Of a stretch of DNA of 64,000 nt, positions 49,416-56,191 are shown piece after piece. Source of the stretch: Blastococcus xanthinilyticus (GTDB lineage: Bacteria > Actinomycetota > Actinomycetes > Mycobacteriales > Geodermatophilaceae); NCBI RefSeq assembly GCF_008124835.1, contig NZ_VNHW01000006.1, positions 186,001-250,000 of the forward strand, read 5' to 3'. Made by a program: the position numbers and the translations under genes. A model generated the notes under the pieces. That model was not told the DNA's origin, made no database searches, and worked only from the letters and a program-made list of their open reading frames with translations. Positions within the stretch are counted from its first letter, which is position 1; each line of letters begins with the position of its first letter.

Positions 49416-49778
49416 ATGAACGGCGCACTGGACGAACTCCCCATCGAGGTCCGGCAAGGCGGCATCGTCACCCGGTACGCCGAGTGGGGGGACCTGGCCG
49501 TGCGGTTCGCGCGGGTCCCCGCCGGCACCGACATGAGCCCGGTGCTCGAGGGACTGCCCGGCGACCGGTGCCCGAGCCCGCACTGGGGCCTGGTCCTGGA
49601 GGGCGCCGTGCGCCTCACCGGTGCGGACGGCGCGGAGGAGGTCACCCCGGCCGGGCACGCCTACTACTGGCCGGCCGGGCACACCGCCCGCATGGACGAG
49701 GACACGGTGTTCCTGGAGATCGGGCCGGTGGCGGCGATGCGGCAGTTCAGCGAGCACGCGAAGGCGAAGTTCGCCTGA
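49416..49778 (+). CDS. Small cupin-domain protein
   Basis: A 120-residue single-domain beta-barrel protein. It has cupin-like order: FARVPAGTDMSPVLEGLPGD, then CPSPHWGLVLEGAVRLTG (strand with one metal-type His), EEVTPAGHAYYWPAGHTAR (second His set) and FLEIGP. The metal-binding set is partial (HW...E, H...H), so it may bind a small ligand rather than catalyse. ATG 49416 has AGAGGA upstream. Divergent arrangement with the TPR protein across 144 bp, which holds GGTCGACCGACC and CGACCGGTCGATCGGCCGG-type repeats, suggests joint control. Confidence 0.75.
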   Translation: MNGALDELPIEVRQGGIVTRYAEWGDLAVRFARVPAGTDMSPVLEGLPGDRCPSPHWGLVLEGAVRLTGADGAEEVTPAGHAYYWPAGHTARMDEDTVFLEIGPVAAMRQFSEHAKAKFA

Positions 49779-49810
49779 CCCACGGGCGGGTCCACCGCCC
49801 GGACGACGGC

Positions 49811-49843
49811 GAACCCCCGGCCGCTCGATGCAGCCGGGGGTTC
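49811..49843. terminator. Bidirectional terminator after the cupin gene
   Basis: GAACCCCCGGC (49811-49821) and its exact complement (49833-49843) form an 11-bp stem with an 11-nt loop between the convergent cupin gene and the small DUF6131-like gene. Confidence 0.75.
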
Positions 49844-49899
49844 GCGGTCCCACCCGTGTCGCCGTGCACGTCTCGACGAGGAGACCTGCACCGCGGGGG

Positions 49900-50055
49900 T
49901 CAGAAGTAGTGTTTCCGCCCCCCGACGGCACGTCCGGTCGCGCCGAGCACGTAGAGGACGGCTCCCACGACGAGGAGGATGATCCCGATCGTCCAGAGGA
50001 TCGAGATCTCGAGGAAGAAGCCGAGCAAGAGCAGGATCAGGCCAAGGATGAGCAC
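49900..50055 (-). CDS. Small membrane protein, DUF6131-like, 51 residues
   Basis: A short gene easy to miss. From GTG 50055 it reads VLILGLILLLLGFFLEISIL, WTIGIILLVVGAVLYVLGAT, then GRAVGGRKHYF and stop. Two hydrophobic helices joined by a short turn and a conserved-looking GR-x-x-GGR-x-H-Y tail fit the small DUF6131 family of actinobacteria. GGAGA lies 8 nt upstream of the GTG. The function is unknown; such proteins are often abundant or stress-linked. Upstream (50056-50195) is relatively AT-rich with a CTGCAA...TTGCAG repeat that may hold its promoter. Confidence 0.8.
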   Translation of the reverse strand: MLILGLILLLLGFFLEISILWTIGIILLVVGAVLYVLGATGRAVGGRKHYF

Positions 50056-50195
50056 GTGCGTCTCCGTTCGGTTCCTGCAATCTGCGGTTTGCAGTCGGCG
50101 CTACGGATAGCCACCTCCACGTCCCCGCCAAACCGGCCCGCTCGACGTTCACCCGTTCGTGATCATGGGCTCTACCGCCGTCGGACGCGGTGCAC

Positions 50196-50909
50196 TCAAC
50201 GCGCGACCGGTGGCTTCAGCACGGCGAAGGGGTCGGTCACCTCGAGGGTGGTCGTGACGAAGCGGTAGAGCGCGGCCGGCCGGCCACCCGCGCGGCCGGG
50301 CGCCGCCATCTCACCGGTCGGCTCCAGCACGCCGCGCCGCAGCAGCACCCGCTGCAGGTTCGTGGCGGTCACCTCGTAGCCCAGCGCGGCCACGTAGATC
50401 TCCCGCAGCTCCGCGATGGAGAACACCGGCGGCGCCAGGGCGAACGCCACGTTGGTGTAGGACAGCTTGGCCCGCAGCCGCTCCAGCGCCGAGGCCACGA
50501 TCGAGCCGTGGTCGAACGCCGTCTCCGGCAGCGCGTTGACGGGGTGCCAGGCGGTGTCGTCGGGCAGCACCGGATCGAGGTCGCCGGGGATCAGCCCCAG
50601 GTACGCGGTGGCCACCGTTCGGGCGCGCGGATCGCGGTGCGGATCGCTCCGGGTCTCCAGCTGCTCGAGGTGCGCCAGCTGCGCCACCTCCACCTTCGAC
50701 GCCAGCTGCCGGCCGACCGAGGCGCCGAGGGTCTCCTCCGGCAGCAGCGGCCCGCCGGGCAGCGCCCAGGTGCCGGCGAAGGGGTCCTTCGCGCGCCGCC
50801 ACAGCATCCCGTGCAGCCGGCCGGCGCGGACCTGGAGCACCACGGCCAGGGCCTGGTGCGGATAGGCCGGCCGTTCCGGCGAGGACCACACGGACGTCAC
50901 GGAACCCAT
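50196..50909 (-). CDS. nrtR: NrtR-type Nudix transcriptional repressor
   Basis: A 237-residue regulator. Residues about 15-150 are a Nudix domain (ALAVVLQVRAGRLHGMLWRR, then DPFAGTWALPGGPLLPEETL). The Nudix box is degenerate: where hydrolases have RExxEE, this has RQLASKV, so catalytic glutamates are lost, as in NrtR proteins that sense ADP-ribose or NAD rather than hydrolyse it. Residues about 160-237 form a winged helix (FSIAELREIYVAALGYEVTA, TNLQRVLLRRGVLEPTG). It is divergent from nadABC, the usual NrtR target. ATG 50909 is chosen. Confidence 0.9.
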   Translation of the reverse strand: MGSVTSVWSSPERPAYPHQALAVVLQVRAGRLHGMLWRRAKDPFAGTWALPGGPLLPEETLGASVGRQLASKVEVAQLAHLEQLETRSDPHRDPRARTVATAYLGLIPGDLDPVLPDDTAWHPVNALPETAFDHGSIVASALERLRAKLSYTNVAFALAPPVFSIAELREIYVAALGYEVTATNLQRVLLRRGVLEPTGEMAAPGRAGGRPAALYRFVTTTLEVTDPFAVLKPPVAR

Positions 50910-50970
50910 GCTAGGTTTTGTCCGCGAGGTTTTCGCCTCTCGGTCAGAAACCCACTCCTCCGGAGGTCCC
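50910..50970. promoter_or_regulatory. Candidate NrtR operator/promoter region between nrtR and nadA
   Basis: The 62-bp divergent spacer is AT-richer than its surroundings. It holds a direct repeat AGGTTTT at 50913-50919 and 50927-50933 (14-bp period) and an inverted AAACCC at 50948-50953. A ribosome binding site (CGGAGGT, 50961-50967) follows for nadA. Repressor binding here would control both directions; the binding site is inferred from position and repeats. Confidence 0.5.
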
Positions 50971-50971
50971 C

Positions 50972-51985
50972 GTGACCGCAACGCTCCCCGCCCCGCCCGC
51001 CGCGCAGTGGACGCCGGAGCAGTGGCAGGACTGGCGCGACGAGGTGCGCCGGCTCGCCGCCGAGCGGGACGCCGTCGTCCTGGCGCACAACTACCAGGCC
51101 GCCGAGATCCAGGACGTCGCCGACCACGTGGGCGACTCCCTCGCCCTGTCGCGGATCGCCGCGGGCAGCAGCGCGGGCACGATCGTCTTCGCCGGCGTCC
51201 ACTTCATGGCCGAGACGGCGAAGATCCTCAGCCCGGAGAAGACCGTGCTGGTCCCCGACGCCGCCGCCGGCTGCTCGCTGGCCGACACCATCACCGCCGA
51301 CCAGTTGCGCGCGTGGAAGGCCGAGCACCCCGGCGCCGCCGTCGTCTCCTACGTCAACACCACCGCCGAGGTGAAGGCCGAGACCGACGTCTGCTGCACC
51401 TCCTCCAACGCCGTCGAGGTCGTGAACTCGATCCCGGCCGACCGCGAGGTGCTCTTCCTCCCCGACCAGTTCCTCGGCGCGCACGTCCAGCGGGTCACCG
51501 GGCGGCAGAACATGCGCATCTGGATGGGCGAGTGCCACGTGCACGCCGGCATCTCCCCCACCGACCTCCGGGCCAGCGTCGAGGCCGCCCCCGACGCCGA
51601 GCTGCTCGTGCACCCCGAGTGCGGCTGCGCGACCAGTGCGCTGTGGATGGTGTCCGACGGTCAGCTGCCGACCGAGCGGGTGCACATCCTCTCCACCGGC
51701 GGGATGCTCGACGAGGCCCGCCGGACGACGGCGAAGCGCGTCCTGGTCGCCACCGAGATCGGCATGCTGCACCAGCTCCGACAGGCCAACCCGACGACGT
51801 CGTTCGAGCCGGTCAACTCCCGCGCCGCCTGCCCCTACATGAAGATGTCGACGCCGGAGAAGCTGCTGCGCGCGCTCCGCGAGGGCCGCGACGAGGTGAC
51901 CGTCGACCCGGAGGTCGCCGCCCGCGCCCGCTCGGCCGTCGAGGCGATGATCGCCCTCGGCACCCCCTCCCTGGTCGGCGAGTGA
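50972..51985 (+). CDS. nadA: Quinolinate synthase A
   Basis: A 337-residue cytoplasmic [4Fe-4S] enzyme that condenses iminoaspartate with dihydroxyacetone phosphate to quinolinate in NAD synthesis. The three cluster cysteines are C101 (AAGCSLADT), C217 (HPECGCA) and C287 ([10 protein letters not shown]). Other family features are [27 protein letters not shown] and [11 protein letters not shown]. The start is GTG 50972, with GGAGGT 4 nt upstream. It overlaps nadB by four bases. As NadB makes iminoaspartate, coupling of the two fits channeling of an unstable intermediate. Confidence 0.96.
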   Translation: MTATLPAPPAAQWTPEQWQDWRDEVRRLAAERDAVVLAHNYQAAEIQDVADHVGDSLALSRIAAGSSAGTIVFAGVHFMAETAKILSPEKTVLVPDAAAGCSLADTITADQLRAWKAEHPGAAVVSYVNTTAEVKAETDVCCTSSNAVEVVNSIPADREVLFLPDQFLGAHVQRVTGRQNMRIWMGECHVHAGISPTDLRASVEAAPDAELLVHPECGCATSALWMVSDGQLPTERVHILSTGGMLDEARRTTAKRVLVATEIGMLHQLRQANPTTSFEPVNSRAACPYMKMSTPEKLLRALREGRDEVTVDPEVAARARSAVEAMIALGTPSLVGE

Positions 51986-53673
51986 CGCCGGGGCTCCGCC
52001 GGGCGGCGCCGGTCGTCGTCCCGGCCCTGCCCCTCCCGGAGGCCGGCTGGTCCCGCACCACCGACGTGGTGGTCGTGGGCAGCGGGGCCGCCGGGCTGAT
52101 GACCGCGCTGGCGCTGGCCGCGGCCGGGCGGCGGGTCACCGTCGTCACCAAGGGCGCGCTCGGCGACGGCAGCACCCGCTGGGCCCAGGGCGGGCTCGCC
52201 GCCGTCCTGGGTGCCGACGACGACCCCGCCCTGCACCTGCAGGACACGCTCACCGCCGGGGCCGGGCTCTGCGACGAGGCGGCCGCCGCGACGCTGGTCG
52301 CCGACGCGCCCGCCGCCATCCGGCTGCTGCGGGAGCTCGGCGCGCGGCTGGACCTGGACGGGCACGGCCGCCCGGCGCTGACCCGGGAGGGCGGGCACAG
52401 CCGCGACCGGATCGTGCACGCCGGCGGAGACGCCAGCGGCGCCGAGGTCACCCGCACCCTGGTCGAGGCGCTGGCCGCCACCGGCGTCGAGGTGCTCGAG
52501 CGCACGGTGGCGCTCGACGCCCTGCGCACCCCTGACGGCGAGGTGGGCGGGCTGCGCGTGGCCCGCGTCGCCGTCGACGGCGCGCTGACCGACGCCGGCG
52601 ACCTGCGCGCGCACGCCGTCGTCCTGGCGACCGGCGGGTACGGGCAGGTGTACGCCGCCGCGACCAGTCCGGCCGGCGCGACCGGCGACGGCCTGGCCCT
52701 GGCGCTGCGGGCCGGCGCCGAGGTGGCCGACGTCGAGATGGTGCAGTTCCACCCGACCGTCCTGTGGCAGGGGCCGGGGGCGACCGGCCAGCAGGTGCTG
52801 ATCAGCGAGGCGGTGCGCGGCGAGGGCGCCGTGCTGGTCGACCGCGCCGGACGGCGGATCATGGCCGGCGTCCACCCGCTGGCCGACCTGGCGCCGCGCG
52901 ACGTCGTCTCGGCGACGATCGCGGCGCACCTGGCCGCCACCGGCGACGACTGCGTCCTGCTCGACGCGACGGCGCTCGGCACGGACTTCCTGGAGCGCCG
53001 CTTCCCCGGCATCCTGCGCGCCTGCCGGGCGGCCGGGTTCGACCCGGCCACCGAACCGGTGCCGGTCGCGCCGGGCGCGCACTACACGTGTGGCGGGGTG
53101 CTCGCCGACCTGGACGGGCGCACCGGCGTCCCGGGGCTGTTCGCCGTCGGGGAGGTCGCCTGCACCGGGGTGCACGGCGCCAATCGGCTGGCGTCGAACT
53201 CGGTGACCGAGGGCCTGGTGGCCGCCCGCCGCTGCGCCGCGCTGCTCGACGCGGAGCTGCCCACGGACGCTCCCGCCGCCGGCGTCGCTCCCCCGACCGG
53301 GGCGGCCGTCGACCCCGCCGGCCGGACGGCGATCGGCCGCGCCACCAGCCGGTACGCGGGCGTCGTGCGCACCGCCGAAGGGCTCACCCGGCTGGACGAG
53401 CTGCTCGCCGCGGTGGACCGGCTGCCCGCAGGAGCACCGCTGGACCTGGCCGCCGTCGAGGCCACCGCCGTGCACACCGTCGCCGTTCTGCTGGCGACCG
53501 CCGCCCGCACCCGCCGGGAGAGCCGGGGCTGCCACCGGCGCGCCGACGCGCCCGGCGCGCGGCCCGAGTGGCAGGTCCGGCTGGCCTGCCGGGCCGACGC
53601 CACGGGCCGCCTGCACCTGCGCACCGTGCCGCTGACCGCGGCCGGCACCGACCGGACCCGGGGAGTGGCATGA
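51982..53673 (+). CDS. nadB: L-aspartate oxidase
   Basis: A 563-residue flavoenzyme that oxidises L-aspartate to iminoaspartate with O2 or fumarate. The FAD-binding GxGxxG is [20 protein letters not shown]; then [20 protein letters not shown]; the active-site strand [18 protein letters not shown]; and the C-terminal capping sequence [20 protein letters not shown] with [20 protein letters not shown]. Length and motifs match the NadB rather than the SdhA/FrdA branch. The start is GTG 51982, overlapping nadA; the stop overlaps the nadC start (ATGA). Confidence 0.95.
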   Translation: MTPGLRRAAPVVVPALPLPEAGWSRTTDVVVVGSGAAGLMTALALAAAGRRVTVVTKGALGDGSTRWAQGGLAAVLGADDDPALHLQDTLTAGAGLCDEAAAATLVADAPAAIRLLRELGARLDLDGHGRPALTREGGHSRDRIVHAGGDASGAEVTRTLVEALAATGVEVLERTVALDALRTPDGEVGGLRVARVAVDGALTDAGDLRAHAVVLATGGYGQVYAAATSPAGATGDGLALALRAGAEVADVEMVQFHPTVLWQGPGATGQQVLISEAVRGEGAVLVDRAGRRIMAGVHPLADLAPRDVVSATIAAHLAATGDDCVLLDATALGTDFLERRFPGILRACRAAGFDPATEPVPVAPGAHYTCGGVLADLDGRTGVPGLFAVGEVACTGVHGANRLASNSVTEGLVAARRCAALLDAELPTDAPAAGVAPPTGAAVDPAGRTAIGRATSRYAGVVRTAEGLTRLDELLAAVDRLPAGAPLDLAAVEATAVHTVAVLLATAARTRRESRGCHRRADAPGARPEWQVRLACRADATGRLHLRTVPLTAAGTDRTRGVA

Positions 53674-54563
53674 CCGAGTGGTTCCCGCTGCGCGATGCGC
53701 TCGCCGATGCCCTGCGCGACGGGGGGCTGGACCCGGCCGCGGTGGAGCTCGTGGTGCGCCGCGCCCTCGACGAGGACCTGGCGCTGGGCCCCGACGTCAC
53801 CACCCTGGCCACCGTGCCCGAGGGCGCCCGCGCCACCGGCGACATCACGCCGCGCTCCCCCGGGGTGCTGGCCGGCCTGCCGGTGGCCGCGGCGGTGCTC
53901 GAGCTGGTCGGCGGGCACGAGGTCGAGGTGTCGCTGCACGCGGCCGACGGCATGGCGGCGCGGACGGGCTCGCCGGCACTGACCGTTTCCGGTCCGACGC
54001 GGTCGCTGCTGACCGCCGAGCGGACCGCGCTCAACCTGGTCTGCCACCTGTCGGGAATCGCCACGCTGACGCGGCGGTGGGTGGACGCGGTGGCCGGCAC
54101 GGACGCGGGGATCCGGGACACCCGCAAGACCACGCCGGGGCTGCGGGCGCTGGAGAAGTACGCGGTGCGCTGCGGCGGCGGGGTCAACCACCGGATGGCC
54201 CTGGGCGACGCGGCGCTGGTGAAGGACAACCACGTCGCCGCCGCCGGGGGCATCGCCGCCGCCGTCGCGGCGGTGCGGGCGCACGCGCCGGAGATCTCGC
54301 TCGAGGTCGAGTGCGACACCCTCGACCAGGTGCGCGAGGCGATCGACGCCGGGGTCGCGCTGGTGCTGCTGGACAACTTCTCCCTCGCCGACACCCGGGC
54401 GGCCGTCGAGCTGGCGCGGCCGGCCGGGGTGCGCCTGGAGGCCAGCGGCGGGCTGACCCTCGACCGCGCGGCAGAGGTCGCCGCGACCGGCGTCGACTAC
54501 CTGGCCGTCGGGGCGCTCACCCACAGCGCCCCGGTGCTGGACCTGGGCTTCGACCTGCGCTGA
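53670..54563 (+). CDS. nadC: Nicotinate-nucleotide pyrophosphorylase (quinolinate phosphoribosyltransferase)
   Basis: A 297-residue enzyme that converts quinolinate and PRPP to nicotinate mononucleotide. Family motifs: RALDEDLALGPDVTTLATVP, ERTALNLVCHLSGIATLT, RDTRKTTPGLRALEKYAV with catalytic Arg/Lys, GGVNHRMALGDAALVKDNH, SLEVECDTLDQVREAI and LEASGGLTLDRAAEVAATGV. The ATG overlaps the nadB stop, so nadA-nadB-nadC form one transcript likely repressed by NrtR. A large nested stem-loop follows the stop codon. Confidence 0.96.
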   Translation: MTEWFPLRDALADALRDGGLDPAAVELVVRRALDEDLALGPDVTTLATVPEGARATGDITPRSPGVLAGLPVAAAVLELVGGHEVEVSLHAADGMAARTGSPALTVSGPTRSLLTAERTALNLVCHLSGIATLTRRWVDAVAGTDAGIRDTRKTTPGLRALEKYAVRCGGGVNHRMALGDAALVKDNHVAAAGGIAAAVAAVRAHAPEISLEVECDTLDQVREAIDAGVALVLLDNFSLADTRAAVELARPAGVRLEASGGLTLDRAAEVAATGVDYLAVGALTHSAPVLDLGFDLR

Positions 54564-54637
54564 CCGCTCTGGGGGTGTTGTCCGCGCTCCGGGAGTTCTG
54601 CAGGAGGAGCAGAGCGCGAGCAACACCCCTAGAGCGG
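54564..54637. repeat. Nested 74-nt stem-loop after nadC
   Basis: It begins immediately after the nadC stop. CCGCTCTGGGGGTGTTG (54564-54580) pairs with 54621-54637 over 17 bp with one mismatch. Inside, CGCGCTC (54583-54589) pairs with GAGCGCG (54613-54619), and CTGC pairs with GCAG at the tip. Its right arm contains the stop codon of the convergent small gene (54629-54631). It is larger and more layered than the other terminators in the window and may be a bidirectional terminator, a structured 3' end, or a repeated element. Confidence 0.75.
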
Positions 54638-54814
54638 ACCGTGAACCGGGTGCTCGGCGAGGAACCGCTGCACCCGGCGGGCGTCCCGCCGCACCTGCAC
54701 CTCGGCGGCTCCCACGGCCACCGCCATGAGGGCGACGAGGACGAGCCGCACGGTGCCGGGCATGACGACCTGCTGCCCCACGAAGATCAGCAGGAAGCCG
54801 CTCGGGACGGCCAT
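54629..54814 (-). CDS. Small membrane protein, 61 residues
   Basis: Reads [40 protein letters not shown], then VRRDARRVQRFLAEHPVHGPL: two hydrophobic helices and a basic, amphipathic C-terminal helix. The family is not recognised. ATG 54814 has no clear Shine-Dalgarno and no alternative ATG or GTG lies just upstream in frame. The coding assignment rests on hydrophobicity and charge pattern. The stop codon lies in the right arm of the nadC stem-loop, and the paired operator at 54917-54976 lies 100 bp upstream, where its promoter would be. Confidence 0.55.
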   Translation of the reverse strand: MAVPSGFLLIFVGQQVVMPGTVRLVLVALMAVAVGAAEVQVRRDARRVQRFLAEHPVHGPL

Positions 54815-54916
54815 GGGCGCCCGGCGGGCCAGGAGCAGGCGGGCCGCGTTGCGGGTGAGCGTCGGACGCGCCGGATCCCGACATCGGCGTCGGCCCGAGG
54901 TCCCCCGGCGGCCCCA

Positions 54917-54976
54917 GGCATAGGAGGCTTTACCTACGGATCCGGGCCGCAATGCATAGGTAGAGCTTCCTATGCC
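54917..54976. promoter_or_regulatory. Paired operator-like inverted repeats CATAGG-N8-CCTA(T/C)G
   Basis: Two related sites, CATAGG-aggcttta-CCTACG (54919-54938) and CATAGG-tagagctt-CCTATG (54955-54974), start 36 bp apart. The whole segment is also a larger inverted repeat, as GGCATAGGA...GCT..TACCTA recurs on the other strand. AT content is far above the flanks. It stands between the LLM oxidoreductase stop and the small membrane gene, likely in the latter's promoter. The AGG-N-CCT layout recalls DtxR-family boxes, but spacing is 8 rather than 9, so the regulator is unknown. Confidence 0.65.
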
Positions 54977-55005
54977 CCAGGTGCGGCGGCGGGTCGGGCG
55001 GGGCG

Positions 55006-56040
55006 CTACCGCTGGTCCGGGTGCACCCAGCCGATCGCGGGCGCGACCTGCTCGACGATCGTGCGCAGCAGGTGCGCGTTGTAGTCGACCCCGAGCATGT
55101 TCGGGACGGTGAGCAGCAGGCTGTCGGCCTCCCGGACGGCGGCGTCCTTGGCCAGCTCCTCGGCGAGGACGTCGGGGACGCCGGTGTAGCTCTTGCCGAA
55201 CCGGGCGCGCACCCCCTCGAGGATGCCGACCTGGTCCTCGCCCTCCCGGCCGCCGCCGAAGTACTGCCGGTCGGTGTCGGTGACGATCGGCAGCACGCTG
55301 CGGCTGACCGACACCCGCGGCTCGCGCTCCCAGCCGGCCTCGGCCCAGGCGGCGCGGTACCGGGCGATCTGCTCGGCCTGCAGCTCGTCGAAGGGCACGC
55401 CGGTGTCCTCGACCAGCAGCGTGGAGCTCATCAGGTTCAGCCCCTGCCGCGCCGTCCACTCCCCCGTCGCCCGGGTGCCCGAGCCCCACCAGATGCGCTC
55501 GGCCAGGCCGGGCGACTGCGGCTGGATCGGCAGCTTCACGCTGCCGCCGCCGGCCATCCGCGGGTCGGCGTCCACGAGCGGCCGGCCGGAGATGGCGGCC
55601 ATGAACAGCGCCGTCTTCTGCCGCGCCAGGTCGGCGTCGCTGCTGCCTTCGGCGGGCACGTAGCCGAAGGCCTCCGAGCCGCGCAGCGCCGTCTCCGGTG
55701 ATCCCCGGCTGACCCCGAGCTGGAGCCGGCCGTCGGCGAGCAGGTCGGTCGCGGCCGCCTCCTCCGCCATGTACAGCGGGTTCTCGTAGCGCATGTCGAT
55801 GACGCCGGTGCCCAGCTCGATCCGAGAGGTCCGCGCCGCCATGGCCGCCAGCAGCGGGAACGGGGAGGCGAGCTGGCGGGCGAAGTGGTGCACCCGCACG
55901 TAGGCGCCGTCCAGACCCATCTCCTCGGCGGCCACCGCCAGCTCCACGCTCTGCACGAGGGCGTCCCGCCCGGTGCGCACCTGCGACCCGGGAATGGGCT
56001 GCCAGTGCCCGAAGGACAGGAACCCGATCCGCTTCTCCAC
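55006..56040 (-). CDS. LLM-class flavin-dependent oxidoreductase
   Basis: A 344-residue TIM-barrel enzyme of the luciferase-like monooxygenase class. Features: RIGFLSFGHWQPIPGSQVRT, VELAVAAEEMGLDGAYVRVH with HHFARQLASPFPLLAAMA, SRIELGTGVIDMRYENPLYM, RLQLGVSRGSPETAL and RIWWGSGTRATGEWTARQG. It should use FMNH2 (or F420) with O2 or a substrate; the substrate is unknown. The VHHFARQLASPFPLL stretch and ELGTGV put it with bacterial luciferase-alpha-like proteins. The start is GTG 56040. It is divergent from the GGDEF-EAL gene across 151 bp. Confidence 0.87.
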   Translation of the reverse strand: MEKRIGFLSFGHWQPIPGSQVRTGRDALVQSVELAVAAEEMGLDGAYVRVHHFARQLASPFPLLAAMAARTSRIELGTGVIDMRYENPLYMAEEAAATDLLADGRLQLGVSRGSPETALRGSEAFGYVPAEGSSDADLARQKTALFMAAISGRPLVDADPRMAGGGSVKLPIQPQSPGLAERIWWGSGTRATGEWTARQGLNLMSSTLLVEDTGVPFDELQAEQIARYRAAWAEAGWEREPRVSVSRSVLPIVTDTDRQYFGGGREGEDQVGILEGVRARFGKSYTGVPDVLAEELAKDAAVREADSLLLTVPNMLGVDYNAHLLRTIVEQVAPAIGWVHPDQR

Positions 56041-56191
56041 GACTGCATCCCTCTCGTCGATGTCTGCTCCAGCAGCGCTCGGCGAGCACCCCGGATTCCC
56101 GGCGGGTATGGCAGTTCACCGGAGCGGGCGCGACCGGTGTGACGCGTGAGCCTTGATGCCACACACTGTGACGGGCTGATCACGACTCTCC

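Noticed and set aside
50196-50909. Nudix hydrolase activity for the gene beside nadA
   Set aside because: The Nudix box lacks the catalytic glutamates and a winged helix follows, so a repressor fits better.
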